Origin: Actinomycetota bacterium
GTDB lineage: Bacteria > Actinomycetota > Acidimicrobiia > IMCC26256 > PALSA-610
Length of the DNA stretch: 64,000 bases
Reading direction: 5' to 3'
Assembly (NCBI GenBank): GCA_005773635.1
Contig: SXHN01000004.1
Coordinates: 62,001 to 126,000 of the forward strand
Part shown: positions 17,203 through 26,061 of the stretch, in pieces
Layout of the letters: the number at the start of each line of letters is the position of its first letter
Position numbering within the stretch: the stretch's first letter is position 1
Position numbers and translations under genes: made by a program
Notes under the pieces: generated by a model
Told to the model about the DNA's origin: nothing
The model's database searches: none
The model's input: only the letters and a program-made list of their open reading frames with translations

Positions 17203-17309
17203 AGGTTCCAGTCTGGTCGATAGATGACGGCGACCGCTACCTTTGCCATTACATAGGAGCCGCACCACGGATCTTGTGTCCTAGTCGTCTTGGCGCAGTT
17301 CGGGGCTCA

Positions 17310-17945
17310 ATGAACACCATCGCAGTTGTATTACTTGTCGTCGCAGGGTGCTTCGCGGTCGGCAATTGGATGTCACGACTGTGGCAGTTGCAGTGGCTTG
17401 AATACGCGACCAAGCCTGCAGTCACGGCGTTGCTTGCGGTCACTGCTGCGGTTTTGGATCCTCGAGACGTTGGCGCGCGGCCCTGGTTCGTTGTGGCGCT
17501 GGTGCTGTCGTTAGCCGGAGATGTGTTCCTGATGCTTCCCAAGGAACGGTTTGTCGAGGGACTCGCCTCGTTTCTCCTCGGCCATATTGCGTACGTCGTT
17601 GGGTTCGGCGTTGCTGGGCTCGCCCGAAACTGGGTGATTGCGGGGCTCTTGCTGGTGCCAATTGTCATTGTGCCGGTGGGCCACGCCGTGCTTGGCGGCG
17701 CGCGCCGCCATGATGCGAAGTTGGTCGCTCCCGTGGCCATCTACATGGCCGTCATCAGCATGATGTTGGTGGCCTCGCTTGGTTCGAAGGAACCGTTGGC
17801 TATCGTCGGAGCGATTTTGTTCGCGTTTTCAGATTCGCTGATCGCGTGGAATCGGTTCGTGAAGCCGCTGCGGTGGGCGAGTGTCGCGATCATGGTTACC
17901 TACCACCTGGGCCAAGCCGGGCTGTTGATCTCGTTGGCGGTCTGA
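17310..17945 (+). CDS. YhhN/TMEM86-family membrane protein (lysoplasmalogenase-like)
   Basis: This is an integral membrane protein of 211 residues with about eight hydrophobic helices. The family's conserved acidic sites appear as ALVLSLAGDVFLMLP near the third helix and ILFAFSDSLIAWNRF near the C-terminus. Eukaryotic relatives hydrolyse lysoplasmalogens; bacterial function is not settled. ATG 17310 begins the first helix; the frame reaches a TTG at 17274. An 84-residue gene with a strong ribosome site follows. Confidence 0.85.
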   Translation: MNTIAVVLLVVAGCFAVGNWMSRLWQLQWLEYATKPAVTALLAVTAAVLDPRDVGARPWFVVALVLSLAGDVFLMLPKERFVEGLASFLLGHIAYVVGFGVAGLARNWVIAGLLLVPIVIVPVGHAVLGGARRHDAKLVAPVAIYMAVISMMLVASLGSKEPLAIVGAILFAFSDSLIAWNRFVKPLRWASVAIMVTYHLGQAGLLISLAV

Positions 17946-17972
17946 GGAATTCGAACATGCGGAAGGAACATT

Positions 17973-18227
17973 GTGCGCAGATCTATTGATGATTCCGTCG
18001 ACGACCACCCTCAAGGTGATGAAGAACGTAGCCCCACTTCTTGGGCTGTCGCACTGAGTGACGACTGCGATGCTTGTGGTGATGGCGAGTTGCGTGTCGT
18101 AGTCACAGTTGAAGAGGTGGGACGGCCTGGTTACGGTCTCATTTCGCACCTTGCACCTGCGACGGCCCGTCGACTCCGGGCTGCGCTGGCGGCCGCGTTG
18201 CGCGAGATCGGCGAACCAATCGAGTAG
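17973..18227 (+). CDS. Hypothetical 84-aa acidic protein
   Basis: A small cytoplasmic protein I do not recognise. GTG 17973 is well supported by GGAAGGA 5 nt upstream. The sequence is acidic at the N-terminus, has a CDACG Cys pair, a beta hairpin ELRVVVTVEEVG and a C-terminal helix TARRLRAALAAALREI. It sits between the YhhN-like gene (28 bp upstream) and the HDOD gene, all on the same strand, so the three may be co-transcribed. Confidence 0.6.
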   Translation: MRRSIDDSVDDHPQGDEERSPTSWAVALSDDCDACGDGELRVVVTVEEVGRPGYGLISHLAPATARRLRAALAAALREIGEPIE

Positions 18228-18322
18228 GCGGAGGCCCCGCAGAAAGGCCGTGAATTGGACTCAGTTCAGCGCCAGGAACGCCGATCAGAGTCCGTGGTGC
18301 TGCACAACCGGGGAGAGACCCC

Positions 18323-19165
18323 TTGATCGATCTCGACGCTCTCGCGCAGGCCGCCGCGTGTCTTGAGCCATTGCCAGTATCAACGCTTCGTCTGGCTCGG
18401 CTCGTATGCAGTGGGGGCGATTCACCTGATATAGCAAGGGTTGTCGAAGTCGTCCAGTTCGACCAGGCCTTGACCGCGAGTTTGCTGCGGGCAGCCAATT
18501 CTTCTTGGAGCGCTAGTCGCTCTGAGATTACGAACGTGCATGACGCCGTGGTGCGCCTCGGTACAGGGCCGGTGTTCTCGATGGCATTGGGTGTGCAGGT
18601 CAAAGGTCGGCTCGCGGGAGCCGTACCAGAGTACGGGCTCGGTGAAGGCGACCTCTGGAATCACTCGGTGGCCTCCTCATTAGCTGCCGAACTCGTCGTG
18701 CGCATGTCTCCGCGTCAGCTTCCCCTTGAGACGGTGACCGCAGCGCTCCTGCACGACGTTGGCAAACTCGTTATGTCTCGGTTTCTATCGTCGGACCTAC
18801 TGGAACTGCTTGAGACGAGTCGATCTGCTGGATTGACACGTATGGAGGCCGAGGCCGACGTGCTGGGCGTCCATCACGCCGAGCTGGGCGGTCTCATTCT
18901 CCAGTGTTGGGCGCTTCCAGAAGGCTTGGTGCGAGGGGTGACCTACCACCATCAGCCTGATGTGAGTATTAATCCGGTGGCCTACGGCGTGTATCTCGCT
19001 GACGTGGCGGCAAAACGCTTGATCGGCGAAGACGACGACAACGCCGACCCCGAAATGCTTGCCAGCGCGCTTGGTGAACTGGAACTCACCGAATCCGACT
19101 TCGATGAGATCGGCGCACTGATTGAAACCCGATTCGCCGAGGTGTTGGAGCAATTCGCAGCCTAA
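18323..19165 (+). CDS. HDOD domain protein
   Basis: This is a signalling protein of the HDOD family, a non-catalytic relative of HD phosphohydrolases. In 280 residues it shows LPVSTLRLARLV, FDQALTASLLRAANSSW, VHDAVVRLGTGPVFSMA, and an HD-like LLHDVGKLVMSRF, followed by HHAELGGLILQCWALPEGL. These blocks fit the HDOD consensus across almost the entire length, with no partner domain. The start is a TTG with GGGGAGAG 6-7 nt upstream; no ATG or GTG is available nearby. Such proteins modulate motility, biofilm or cell-cycle outputs, but no partner is encoded nearby. Confidence 0.85.
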   Translation: MIDLDALAQAAACLEPLPVSTLRLARLVCSGGDSPDIARVVEVVQFDQALTASLLRAANSSWSASRSEITNVHDAVVRLGTGPVFSMALGVQVKGRLAGAVPEYGLGEGDLWNHSVASSLAAELVVRMSPRQLPLETVTAALLHDVGKLVMSRFLSSDLLELLETSRSAGLTRMEAEADVLGVHHAELGGLILQCWALPEGLVRGVTYHHQPDVSINPVAYGVYLADVAAKRLIGEDDDNADPEMLASALGELELTESDFDEIGALIETRFAEVLEQFAA

Positions 19166-19167
19166 AT

Positions 19168-19183
19168 ATCACGAAGAGTGATA
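19168..19183 (+). terminator. Short hairpin after the HDOD gene
   Basis: TATCAC-GAAGA-GTGATA directly follows the HDOD stop codon, then AATTCTGGCTT. The 6-bp AT-rich stem is weak, so terminator function is uncertain. Confidence 0.3.
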
Positions 19184-19226
19184 ATTCTGGCTTAGGAAGG
19201 TCACAAACAGTGCCGAACTACGGTGC

Positions 19227-21146
19227 ATGCTTCAATTCGGTCGCAAGCAGTGCCGCCTTTGTTTCGGGATAGCTCTCGCTACGGGATTGCTGTGTTCACT
19301 CACAGTGGCAACGCCGGCGGCGATAGCACTTGACACCACATCGACGGTCCCGCTGGCGCCATTGACCTCAATTGCAGCCCTCAACGCCCAAGCTGCGCGA
19401 GGATCGTGGGCACTAGAGCGCGGCGCCGACGGATCTTTGAAAGTCGTGCGATTCGCACCAGGAGCTGGGCCAGTTTCCTTGCAACGATCCGGGGCGAGCG
19501 TTCCGGAGCCAGACTCAGTGGTGACCGCAAGCGGTGATCCATTTGAATCCCAGCAGTGGGGCCTGGCGGCGAGTGGGTTTCCTTCGGGATGGGCGACATC
19601 GACAGGGGCAGGTGTGATCGTCGCGGTTATCGACACCGGTGTTCGCAAAACGCATCAGGATCTCAACGGCTCGGTGCTGGCCGGGATCGATCTCGTCACT
19701 GGAAGTGGCGACGGCAGTAATGACCAAAACGGCCACGGCACGCATGTCGCCGGGATAGTCGGCGGTCGTCGCAATGGAGTCGGCGGTGTCGGGGGTGCAC
19801 CCAGCGCAAAGATCTTGCCGATTCGAGTGCTCGATGCAAACGGCTCCGGCTTCACATCTGATGTCGCGCAAGGCATCATCTATGCCGCGGATCACGGGGC
19901 GCGTGTGATCAACCTCAGCTTGGGCGGGCCTGACCCGTCACCCTCCATGCAGACCGCGATTCAATACGCGAAATCGAAAGGTGTGTTGGTGCTCGCCGCA
20001 GCTGGCAACAATGCGCAAACAGGCAATCCTGTGATGTACCCAGCTGCATATCCCGAGGCGATCGCGGTCGCGGCAACGGATTCATCGAACAAGCGCGCGG
20101 CATTTTCTAGCCACGGAAGTTACGTTGATATCGCGGCGCCCGGTGCGAATATCTTGTCGGCGTGGGGGTCTGGCGACAGTCAGTACGCCTGGGCGAGCGG
20201 GACGTCGATGGCGACTCCGTATGCCGCGGCGGTTGCCGCGATGATCATCGCGAGGAGCCCAACTTCGACGGCAGCCGAGGTGTGGTCAAAAATGAAGTCG
20301 GCTGCGACCGATATCGGTGCCGCAGGGGTTGATACTTCGTTTGGATATGGTCTCATTAACGCAGCGTTGTCGATTCAAGGTGGAGAAGAAGGCAAGGGCT
20401 ACTGGACCGTGGGTGCGAATGGTCGAGTGCTTCCCTTCGGCGGTGTGAAACACTACGGCGATCTTGTGGGCGCATGGATCGACTCACCTGTAGTTGCAGC
20501 AACCGCAACGAAGTCTGGAAAAGGGTATTGGCTCACCACCGCAAGCGGTCAGGTGTTTCCTTTCGGCGACGCAAAATGGTTTTCTGACATGCGCGGCGTC
20601 GCGCTGTGGTCACCAATAGTTGCGATGACGCCGACTCCTTCGGGCAAAGGATATTGGTTGCTTGGCAAAGATGGTGGTGTGTTCAGTTTTGGGGATGCGG
20701 TATTTCGTGGGTCGACGGGCGGCATGAAATTGCGATCGCCGGTCGTCGACATCACCCCGTCCGCAACTGGCCGAGGCTATTGGTTTGTGGCTTCCGACGG
20801 CGGCGTATTCAGCTTTGGTGACGCGACATTCCGAGGATCAGCGGGCGCAATCAATCTTTGGGAGCCCGTGGTTTCGATGACCGCATCGTCGAGTGGAAAG
20901 GGCTATTGGTTGGTGGCATCTGATGGCGGAATTTTCAGTTACGGCGTGCCATTTCGCGGAAGTCTCGCGGCCACACCGAATAGTTCGTCCTACGGCGCTG
21001 GCGTGCGTATTCGGGCACTCACTAGCGGCAAGGGTTACTACATCCTTACGGCAAACGGCACGGTGCTGCCCTTTGGGAGTGCACGACGATTTTCGGGGCC
21101 ACAACATCTCGGTGCGACTGCGATCGACATGATGATTGCGCAATAG
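19227..21146 (+). CDS. Secreted subtilisin-like serine protease (S8) with six GKGYW repeats
   Basis: This is an exported endopeptidase of 639 residues. It has a signal peptide (about 1-35), a short pro-region, and an S8 domain with the full triad: D136 (AVIDTGV), H170 (NGHGTHVAG) and S327 (GTSMATP). The oxyanion Asn lies in LAAAGNN. From about residue 388 it carries six repeats of about 41-44 residues, each opening GKGYW or GRGYW and continuing as VxxDGGVFSFGDAxFRGS in the best copies. They probably form a six-unit beta-propeller-like module. No sorting signal or membrane anchor is seen. The repeats presumably bind substrate or the cell surface. Confidence 0.93.
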   Translation: MLQFGRKQCRLCFGIALATGLLCSLTVATPAAIALDTTSTVPLAPLTSIAALNAQAARGSWALERGADGSLKVVRFAPGAGPVSLQRSGASVPEPDSVVTASGDPFESQQWGLAASGFPSGWATSTGAGVIVAVIDTGVRKTHQDLNGSVLAGIDLVTGSGDGSNDQNGHGTHVAGIVGGRRNGVGGVGGAPSAKILPIRVLDANGSGFTSDVAQGIIYAADHGARVINLSLGGPDPSPSMQTAIQYAKSKGVLVLAAAGNNAQTGNPVMYPAAYPEAIAVAATDSSNKRAAFSSHGSYVDIAAPGANILSAWGSGDSQYAWASGTSMATPYAAAVAAMIIARSPTSTAAEVWSKMKSAATDIGAAGVDTSFGYGLINAALSIQGGEEGKGYWTVGANGRVLPFGGVKHYGDLVGAWIDSPVVAATATKSGKGYWLTTASGQVFPFGDAKWFSDMRGVALWSPIVAMTPTPSGKGYWLLGKDGGVFSFGDAVFRGSTGGMKLRSPVVDITPSATGRGYWFVASDGGVFSFGDATFRGSAGAINLWEPVVSMTASSSGKGYWLVASDGGIFSYGVPFRGSLAATPNSSSYGAGVRIRALTSGKGYYILTANGTVLPFGSARRFSGPQHLGATAIDMMIAQ

Positions 21147-21165
21147 CGCGCGAGCTTCGATGCAA

Positions 21166-21693
21166 TCAGCGTTGTTGCAAGACTGTTGCGGATTGCCACG
21201 GACACTCGGGCCAACCGCCTTTGCCCCGGGCGCGATGTAAACGATCAAGGTATCCAACGACGTCGACGGGCCGATGTCCGAGGTTCGTGAGCGCGACTCC
21301 GAGCACGGTTCCAGCGCGACCCCTGCCGCCACGGCAGTGCACCGCAACGCCCTCACCGACAAGGAGTGCGTCGCTGGTGATACGTCCGGCTTGTTCCACT
21401 CGAACACGTTCGGCAACTGGGTCGAGCGGGCCGATTGGCTCGCAGTACAGGTCTTGGAGCGCGATCGCGTGGGTCGTGATCGGCCCGCTGTCGTACGGCG
21501 CTTCGCCGTCGTGCGTCAGGCACACCACGTGGCGCACGCCGACGTCCCACAACAACTGCCAATCAACGCGTGCCGGAAAACCCATGCCGATGAGTGGCGC
21601 GGGGCTGCGGGCGATGAAGTACAAATCGGCGGGGATGGCGGCATCGCCCAAGAATCCAACTTCGGAACCCGGCGGAATCAGCGGCACAGTCAC
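21166..21693 (-). CDS. Tyrosine/dual-specificity phosphatase-like protein
   Basis: This is a cysteine-phosphatase-fold protein of 175 residues. The P-loop reads VHCRGGRGRAGT, keeping the Cx5R core HC-RGGRG-R. An upstream HVVCLTHDGE segment with PYDSGPITTHAIALQD may carry the general-acid Asp. The start is a GTG (21693) without an obvious ribosome site; the CoA-transferase gene ends 12 bp upstream. Substrate could be phosphotyrosine, phosphoinositide-like or another phosphate ester. Confidence 0.75.
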   Translation of the reverse strand: MTVPLIPPGSEVGFLGDAAIPADLYFIARSPAPLIGMGFPARVDWQLLWDVGVRHVVCLTHDGEAPYDSGPITTHAIALQDLYCEPIGPLDPVAERVRVEQAGRITSDALLVGEGVAVHCRGGRGRAGTVLGVALTNLGHRPVDVVGYLDRLHRARGKGGWPECPWQSATVLQQR

Positions 21694-21705
21694 TAGCGGT
21701 GCTTA

Positions 21706-24099
21706 TCAGTTCGTGAATCTTGACCGGTATTCGTCGAGGGTTTCGTCGGGGGTAAAAACGACTCCACTGGAAATCAAGCGATCAGTTTCACGGCCATCGA
21801 TGCCGAATTCACTGAGGATTTCGCGCGAATGTTGCCCAACGAGCGGTGGCGGCCCCGAAATGGTGCCCGGGGTCTCGGACATGTCGATGAGCGATCCATG
21901 TTGGCGCAAGTGTCCTAGCAGCGGATGTTCGTATTCGGCAATTAACCCGAGCGCCACGTTGTCGGCATCGTGCAGAATTCGGCGTCCATCGAATGAATCG
22001 AAGGGTACTTCGTTGGGAATCCCGAGGTCGTCAAAGACACGTGACCAATAGCGCGCGGTGTGTTGCTTGAACGCGGCTTCGAAAACGATTTCAATTTCGT
22101 TCCTCGAACGGGTTCTCCCAGACGGCGTCGCGAGGCGGGTTTCTGCGGCCATTTCAGCCTGTCCCAACACGCCACACAAATCCGTCCATTGTTTGTCAGT
22201 GAATGCCGCGATTGCGATCCAGTCATCGTCTTGGGTGCCATACAAGCGATAGGTCGCTCCTAGCCCGTTGAGGCCGCGATCGAGACTGGGTCTGGCGTGG
22301 GTAAGGCCATTGCTATCGAGCCAAGTGTCGCTCGCGAAGAACACGCCGCCATCGAACAACGATGTCCAGAGTTCCTGCCCTTGGCCCGTGCGATCACGAT
22401 GATGCAACGCGAGAAGAACACCAACCGCGCTCAACATCGCGTTGGAAGCGTCGCACATGCCGAAGCGATAGTACAAAGGTGTATTGCCCTCCGCGACAGC
22501 ACCGGCCTCGTATTCGATGCCTCCTGACGCCTGATACAGAGGATCCAGTCCGCCGAAGTGACCGAGTGGATCCGGTAGCCCGTACGCGTACGTGTTGCAA
22601 TAGATGATGTCGGTCCGCAAAGATTTACTGGTGGCGTAGTCGATGCCCAATTTGGTCGCGACACCGCGTGTCATGTTGTGATGCACGACGTCAGCCTTCG
22701 CGATCAACGCGTGGGCGAGTTCGCGACCAGCAGGGTCTTTGACGTTCAGCGCGAGCGATCGTTTGCCGCGTTGGCACCCAAAGAATGGTTTGCTTGCGAG
22801 TCGCATGCCGTCGCCGGTGACTGGTTCGATCTTGATGACGTTTGCACCAAGGTCTCCGAGCACCATGGTTGCGAATGGGCCAGCTAGGTACTGACCGAAA
22901 TCCAGCACTGTGATGCCCTGTAGCGCATGCGCTTGGCCCTGGTTTGGCTTGGCTTCATGAGTCGACGCGGCGCGGGTATTCGATCGCAGCTCCTGTACGA
23001 TCTCGTCGGTATGTTGGCCAACTGTTGGTTGTGGTCCTCGGATTGCGCCTGGAGTGCCTAGGAGATGGATGGGTACGCCCATTTGCGTTGTCGGGCCGTG
23101 CGTTGGGTCGGTGACTGCGGCGGCGAGTCCGTTCGCGATTGTCTGAGGGTGCGCAAAGATTTCGCCAGGCGTAATGATCGGTTCGACGGCATGATTGTTG
23201 GCCCGCAATTCAGCCACGAGTGCGGCCCGATCCCAGGTTAAGAATTTCTCACGACGCCGGCCGTTGATCACCTCGCGCTCTTGGGCTGACATTGCCATGA
23301 ACGCGAACGGATCGGGCGCGTCCTCGAGCCCCAGGATCGCATCCTGGCTCTTGATCGGCGTGAGCCCGCTCATTACTGAAAGGTGCAGGAATTCTCTGTT
23401 TTTGCACTCAAAGATCATTTGTTGATGTATTCCGGGTGGGTAGCTCTTGCCCATGAGTTCGTGAAATTGTGCCGGCGCTCGTTCAACGTCTTGCCAAATC
23501 TGGGTGGTGTACAGCAGAGCACCCTGAAACAAACTGGTGCTCACGTGCTGTCCGCGACCGGTGACTTCCCGCGCGTGGAGCGCCGCGAGAATTCCTGTCG
23601 GCACTAAGTATGCGCTGCCCATGGATGGCATCGGCATGTGCAAGAAAATAGGCCCCATTCGCCAACCCGGTTGTTCCCACATCTGGCCGGAGCTGGCCTG
23701 CACTAAGGCGTCATAGCCGGGGCGCGAGGCGAAGCGGTGCCCGCTGGGATATCCAGGAATTGAAAGCAGAATTGTTGCAGGATTGATGGCGGCGATCTTG
23801 TCGTATCCGAAGCCGAGGCGATCCATTACGCCTGGTCGAAAACTTTCCACCACGACGTCGGCACTGTGAACGAGATCAGTGAAGGTTGCAGTTCCCTCGG
23901 TGGACTTGAGATCCACTTCGATCGAGCGACGGCTGCGGTTCCACACCGTGTATCCGTCGTAGGAGCGAAACGGGTCGCCTCCTGGCGGTTCGACCTTGAT
24001 GACATCCGCGCCATGTTCAGCGAGTAGCAGTACTCCAAGCGGCCCTGCGATGCCCCAGGAAAGATCAAGAATACGAATTCCGTCGAGTGCTTGCACCAT
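21706..24099 (-). CDS. Tandem-domain family III CoA-transferase (CaiB/BaiF)
   Basis: This moves CoA between carboxylic acids. The 797-residue chain contains two complete family III domains: residues 1-370 (LDGIRILDLSWGIAGPLG) and 392-790 (LQGITVLDFGQYLAGPFA). Family III enzymes form an aspartyl-CoA anhydride on an Asp in the GxGQ...SLxD block. In domain 2 this is kept (TSLFDGGV, D583). In domain 1 the equivalent position reads TSLFQGAL (Q192), so only one site is likely active. TAAGTT lies 6 nt before the start, a leaderless box. The gene lies in a minus-strand run with SDR and epimerase genes; the acid substrate is unknown. Confidence 0.9.
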   Translation of the reverse strand: MVQALDGIRILDLSWGIAGPLGVLLLAEHGADVIKVEPPGGDPFRSYDGYTVWNRSRRSIEVDLKSTEGTATFTDLVHSADVVVESFRPGVMDRLGFGYDKIAAINPATILLSIPGYPSGHRFASRPGYDALVQASSGQMWEQPGWRMGPIFLHMPMPSMGSAYLVPTGILAALHAREVTGRGQHVSTSLFQGALLYTTQIWQDVERAPAQFHELMGKSYPPGIHQQMIFECKNREFLHLSVMSGLTPIKSQDAILGLEDAPDPFAFMAMSAQEREVINGRRREKFLTWDRAALVAELRANNHAVEPIITPGEIFAHPQTIANGLAAAVTDPTHGPTTQMGVPIHLLGTPGAIRGPQPTVGQHTDEIVQELRSNTRAASTHEAKPNQGQAHALQGITVLDFGQYLAGPFATMVLGDLGANVIKIEPVTGDGMRLASKPFFGCQRGKRSLALNVKDPAGRELAHALIAKADVVHHNMTRGVATKLGIDYATSKSLRTDIIYCNTYAYGLPDPLGHFGGLDPLYQASGGIEYEAGAVAEGNTPLYYRFGMCDASNAMLSAVGVLLALHHRDRTGQGQELWTSLFDGGVFFASDTWLDSNGLTHARPSLDRGLNGLGATYRLYGTQDDDWIAIAAFTDKQWTDLCGVLGQAEMAAETRLATPSGRTRSRNEIEIVFEAAFKQHTARYWSRVFDDLGIPNEVPFDSFDGRRILHDADNVALGLIAEYEHPLLGHLRQHGSLIDMSETPGTISGPPPLVGQHSREILSEFGIDGRETDRLISSGVVFTPDETLDEYRSRFTN

Positions 24100-24131
24100 G
24101 CGCGGAACTTAACGCAATCTGGACGCGGCTG

Positions 24132-25043
24132 TCAGCTGACGGTGATGGTGAATGCTGCGGTGAAGGTCTCGTTACCTGGCAACATCGGCGTGAGACCGTC
24201 GCCGAGCGCATTTGACGGTGCGGTCATCGGCTCGATGCACACGAAGTTGCGGAGTCCATCGCCGAGGTCGGGTGGCACGTAAACCTGAGCGTGCGGGTAG
24301 TGCTCGTCAAAGTCGATTTCGATCGCGAATTTGGCGGTTGTGACCGCGAATCTTCGGTCGTCACCGAGTGCGAAATGATCATCGAACGTGCTCGCTGCGA
24401 TCGCTTCGTCGAAGTGCTCGAACTGTGTCGTTTCTCCGGTGGGGAGTAGATGGTCGTCAAGCACGTGACGTTCAGATGCAGGGAGCCTGAGATGCCATGC
24501 GGCGCGAGGCGCATCTGGCGCAACCAAGTATGGGTGCCATCCGAACGAGATTGGCATCGGATTATCACCAAGATTCGTGATGGCCGTCGAAATCGTGAGT
24601 GAGTGCCGCGTCGGTGCTGAGGTGATCGATGCACCAATGTCGATGCGGTGTGGAAAGGGAAATTGCGCAAGGTGAGCCGCTTCGGTAAAGGCAAACGTCG
24701 TTGCAAGCGCGTCGCTTGACCTTGAAACGGTCGTGAAAGGCTTGCCGTGCATCATGCCGTGCATCGGGAGACCGTTGTTGTCAGTTGGCACCGTTGTTGG
24801 AACTTCGATCGTCTGACCGCTCGCCGTGTATTGGTGCGAACGCAAGCGATTGGCCCACGGATGCATCAACGGGATACCAGTCAGCTTTCCGTCGGCGTAC
24901 GCCTCGACGGTGTGCGGCAATGCAATGAGTTCACGACCGTGATGTTTGAGCGAAATTCCGAGCATGCCCCGCTCAACAAGAAACCCCGCGCTCAACGCGG
25001 GGTTTCCAATTGTTGTGACTGCGTCGTTGCGTGCGGCTGCCAC
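24132..25043 (-). CDS. Aldose 1-epimerase (galactose mutarotase-like) family protein
   Basis: This is a sugar mutarotase-fold protein of 303 residues. It has GMLGISLKHHGRELI, IPLMHPWANRLRS with the substrate-binding Arg region, MHGMMHGKPF with a catalytic-type His, SFGWHPYLVAPD with the second His, and FVCIEPMTAPSNAL near the end with the catalytic Glu. GTG 25043 comes 14 nt after the SDR stop; an ATG at 24965 would remove the first beta strand. A strong hairpin lies inside the first codons. The sugar substrate is unknown. Confidence 0.85.
   Translation of the reverse strand: MAAARNDAVTTIGNPALSAGFLVERGMLGISLKHHGRELIALPHTVEAYADGKLTGIPLMHPWANRLRSHQYTASGQTIEVPTTVPTDNNGLPMHGMMHGKPFTTVSRSSDALATTFAFTEAAHLAQFPFPHRIDIGASITSAPTRHSLTISTAITNLGDNPMPISFGWHPYLVAPDAPRAAWHLRLPASERHVLDDHLLPTGETTQFEHFDEAIAASTFDDHFALGDDRRFAVTTAKFAIEIDFDEHYPHAQVYVPPDLGDGLRNFVCIEPMTAPSNALGDGLTPMLPGNETFTAAFTITVS
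24981..25005 (-). terminator. Terminator-like hairpin inside the 5' end of the epimerase gene
   Basis: On the minus strand AAACCCCGCG-TTGAG-CGCGGGGTTT is a perfect 10-bp stem followed by CTTGTT. It follows the SDR stop by about 50 nt but lies within codons 13-21 of the epimerase frame. It could end most SDR transcripts and so attenuate the epimerase, or mean that the epimerase really starts at ATG 24965. Confidence 0.5.
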
Positions 25044-25057
25044 GTGCGAACGAGTGC

Positions 25058-25966
25058 CTACTGATTCGGTGTCGTGCCGGTTTCTTTGGCCAGCTTTGCC
25101 GCGGCTTCGCGTTCGGCCAGCACTTTGAGCATGCCGAGTTCTTCTTGGCCGACCTCATCGATGCGACCTGCGATTTCTTCGATGGTCCAACGGCCATCTT
25201 TACGCATTTCTCGCACTTCAACTGGTTGATTCCAGACCGCGATTTTGCCGCCGTTGGCGGTGTACACCTGACCGGTGATGCCCTCGGCAAGATCGCTGAG
25301 CAAGAAGCCGACCATCGGAGCAACGTCTTCAGGCTCGCCCATCTCGATACCGAATGGCACGTTGCCCGACATGCGGCTCTTAGCGACTGGTGCGATCACG
25401 TTGGAGCGCACGCCATACTTGTTCATTCCCAGCGCCACTGAACGGGCGAGCGACACGATGCCACCTTTGGCTGCGCTGTAATTCGCTTGCGCGACCGAGC
25501 CCGCGTATGCGCCGGAAGTGAAGGCGACGAAAGCACCGGAACCCTGCGCCTTGAAGTGCGGCGCTGCAGCACGAAAAACGGTGAATGTGCCCTTGAGGTG
25601 CGTCTCGACCACCGGATCGAACTCGGCTTCGCTCATGTTGAAGAACATCCGCTCGCGCAAGATCCCCGCCACCGAAACGACACCGTCGATGCGGCCGAAA
25701 TTGTCGATTGCACTTTGGATAATGGACGCGCCACCTTCCATGGATGTGACGCTCGACGCGTTGGCGACCGCGCGCCCACCATTGGCAATGATTGCGGCAA
25801 CCACTTCATCGGCGACTTCGCTCGACGGTTCTTGACCATCGATGGAAACGCCGAAATCGTTGACAACGACTGCGGCGCCTTCGCTCGCACAGAACTCAGC
25901 GACCGCCCGGCCGATTCCGCGCCCCGATCCCGTTATTGCGATGACCTTGCCTTCGAGTGCACCCAT
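25058..25966 (-). CDS. Short-chain dehydrogenase, MFE-2-like 3-hydroxyacyl-CoA dehydrogenase type
   Basis: This is an NAD(P)-dependent oxidoreductase of 302 residues. It has the Rossmann motif GSGRGIG (about 13-19), the VNDFG segment typical of the peroxisomal multifunctional-enzyme type, SVAGILRERMFFNMSE, and the catalytic S...YxxxK in TSGAYAGSVAQANYSAAK. ATG 25966 has AAGGAG 6 nt upstream. The C-terminal extension (EVREMRKDGRWTIEEI) is helical. It resembles the other SDR at 31.5 kb, which is paired with a MaoC-type hydratase. Beta-oxidation of a branched or ring-containing acyl-CoA is the likely context. Confidence 0.87.
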   Translation of the reverse strand: MGALEGKVIAITGSGRGIGRAVAEFCASEGAAVVVNDFGVSIDGQEPSSEVADEVVAAIIANGGRAVANASSVTSMEGGASIIQSAIDNFGRIDGVVSVAGILRERMFFNMSEAEFDPVVETHLKGTFTVFRAAAPHFKAQGSGAFVAFTSGAYAGSVAQANYSAAKGGIVSLARSVALGMNKYGVRSNVIAPVAKSRMSGNVPFGIEMGEPEDVAPMVGFLLSDLAEGITGQVYTANGGKIAVWNQPVEVREMRKDGRWTIEEIAGRIDEVGQEELGMLKVLAEREAAAKLAKETGTTPNQ

Positions 25967-26061
25967 AGAGAGCTCCTTGGAAAACGAATTTCTGTGACGA
26001 ATTCAGAAACTAGAACATGGTGCAGCGGCGCGTCGATGCCGCTGCCCGGTCGTCTCGAGGG

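Noticed and set aside
24965-24967. ATG 24965 as the aldose epimerase start
   Set aside because: It would delete the first beta strand that homologues have before GMLG, so GTG 25043 is kept despite the hairpin; the choice remains open.
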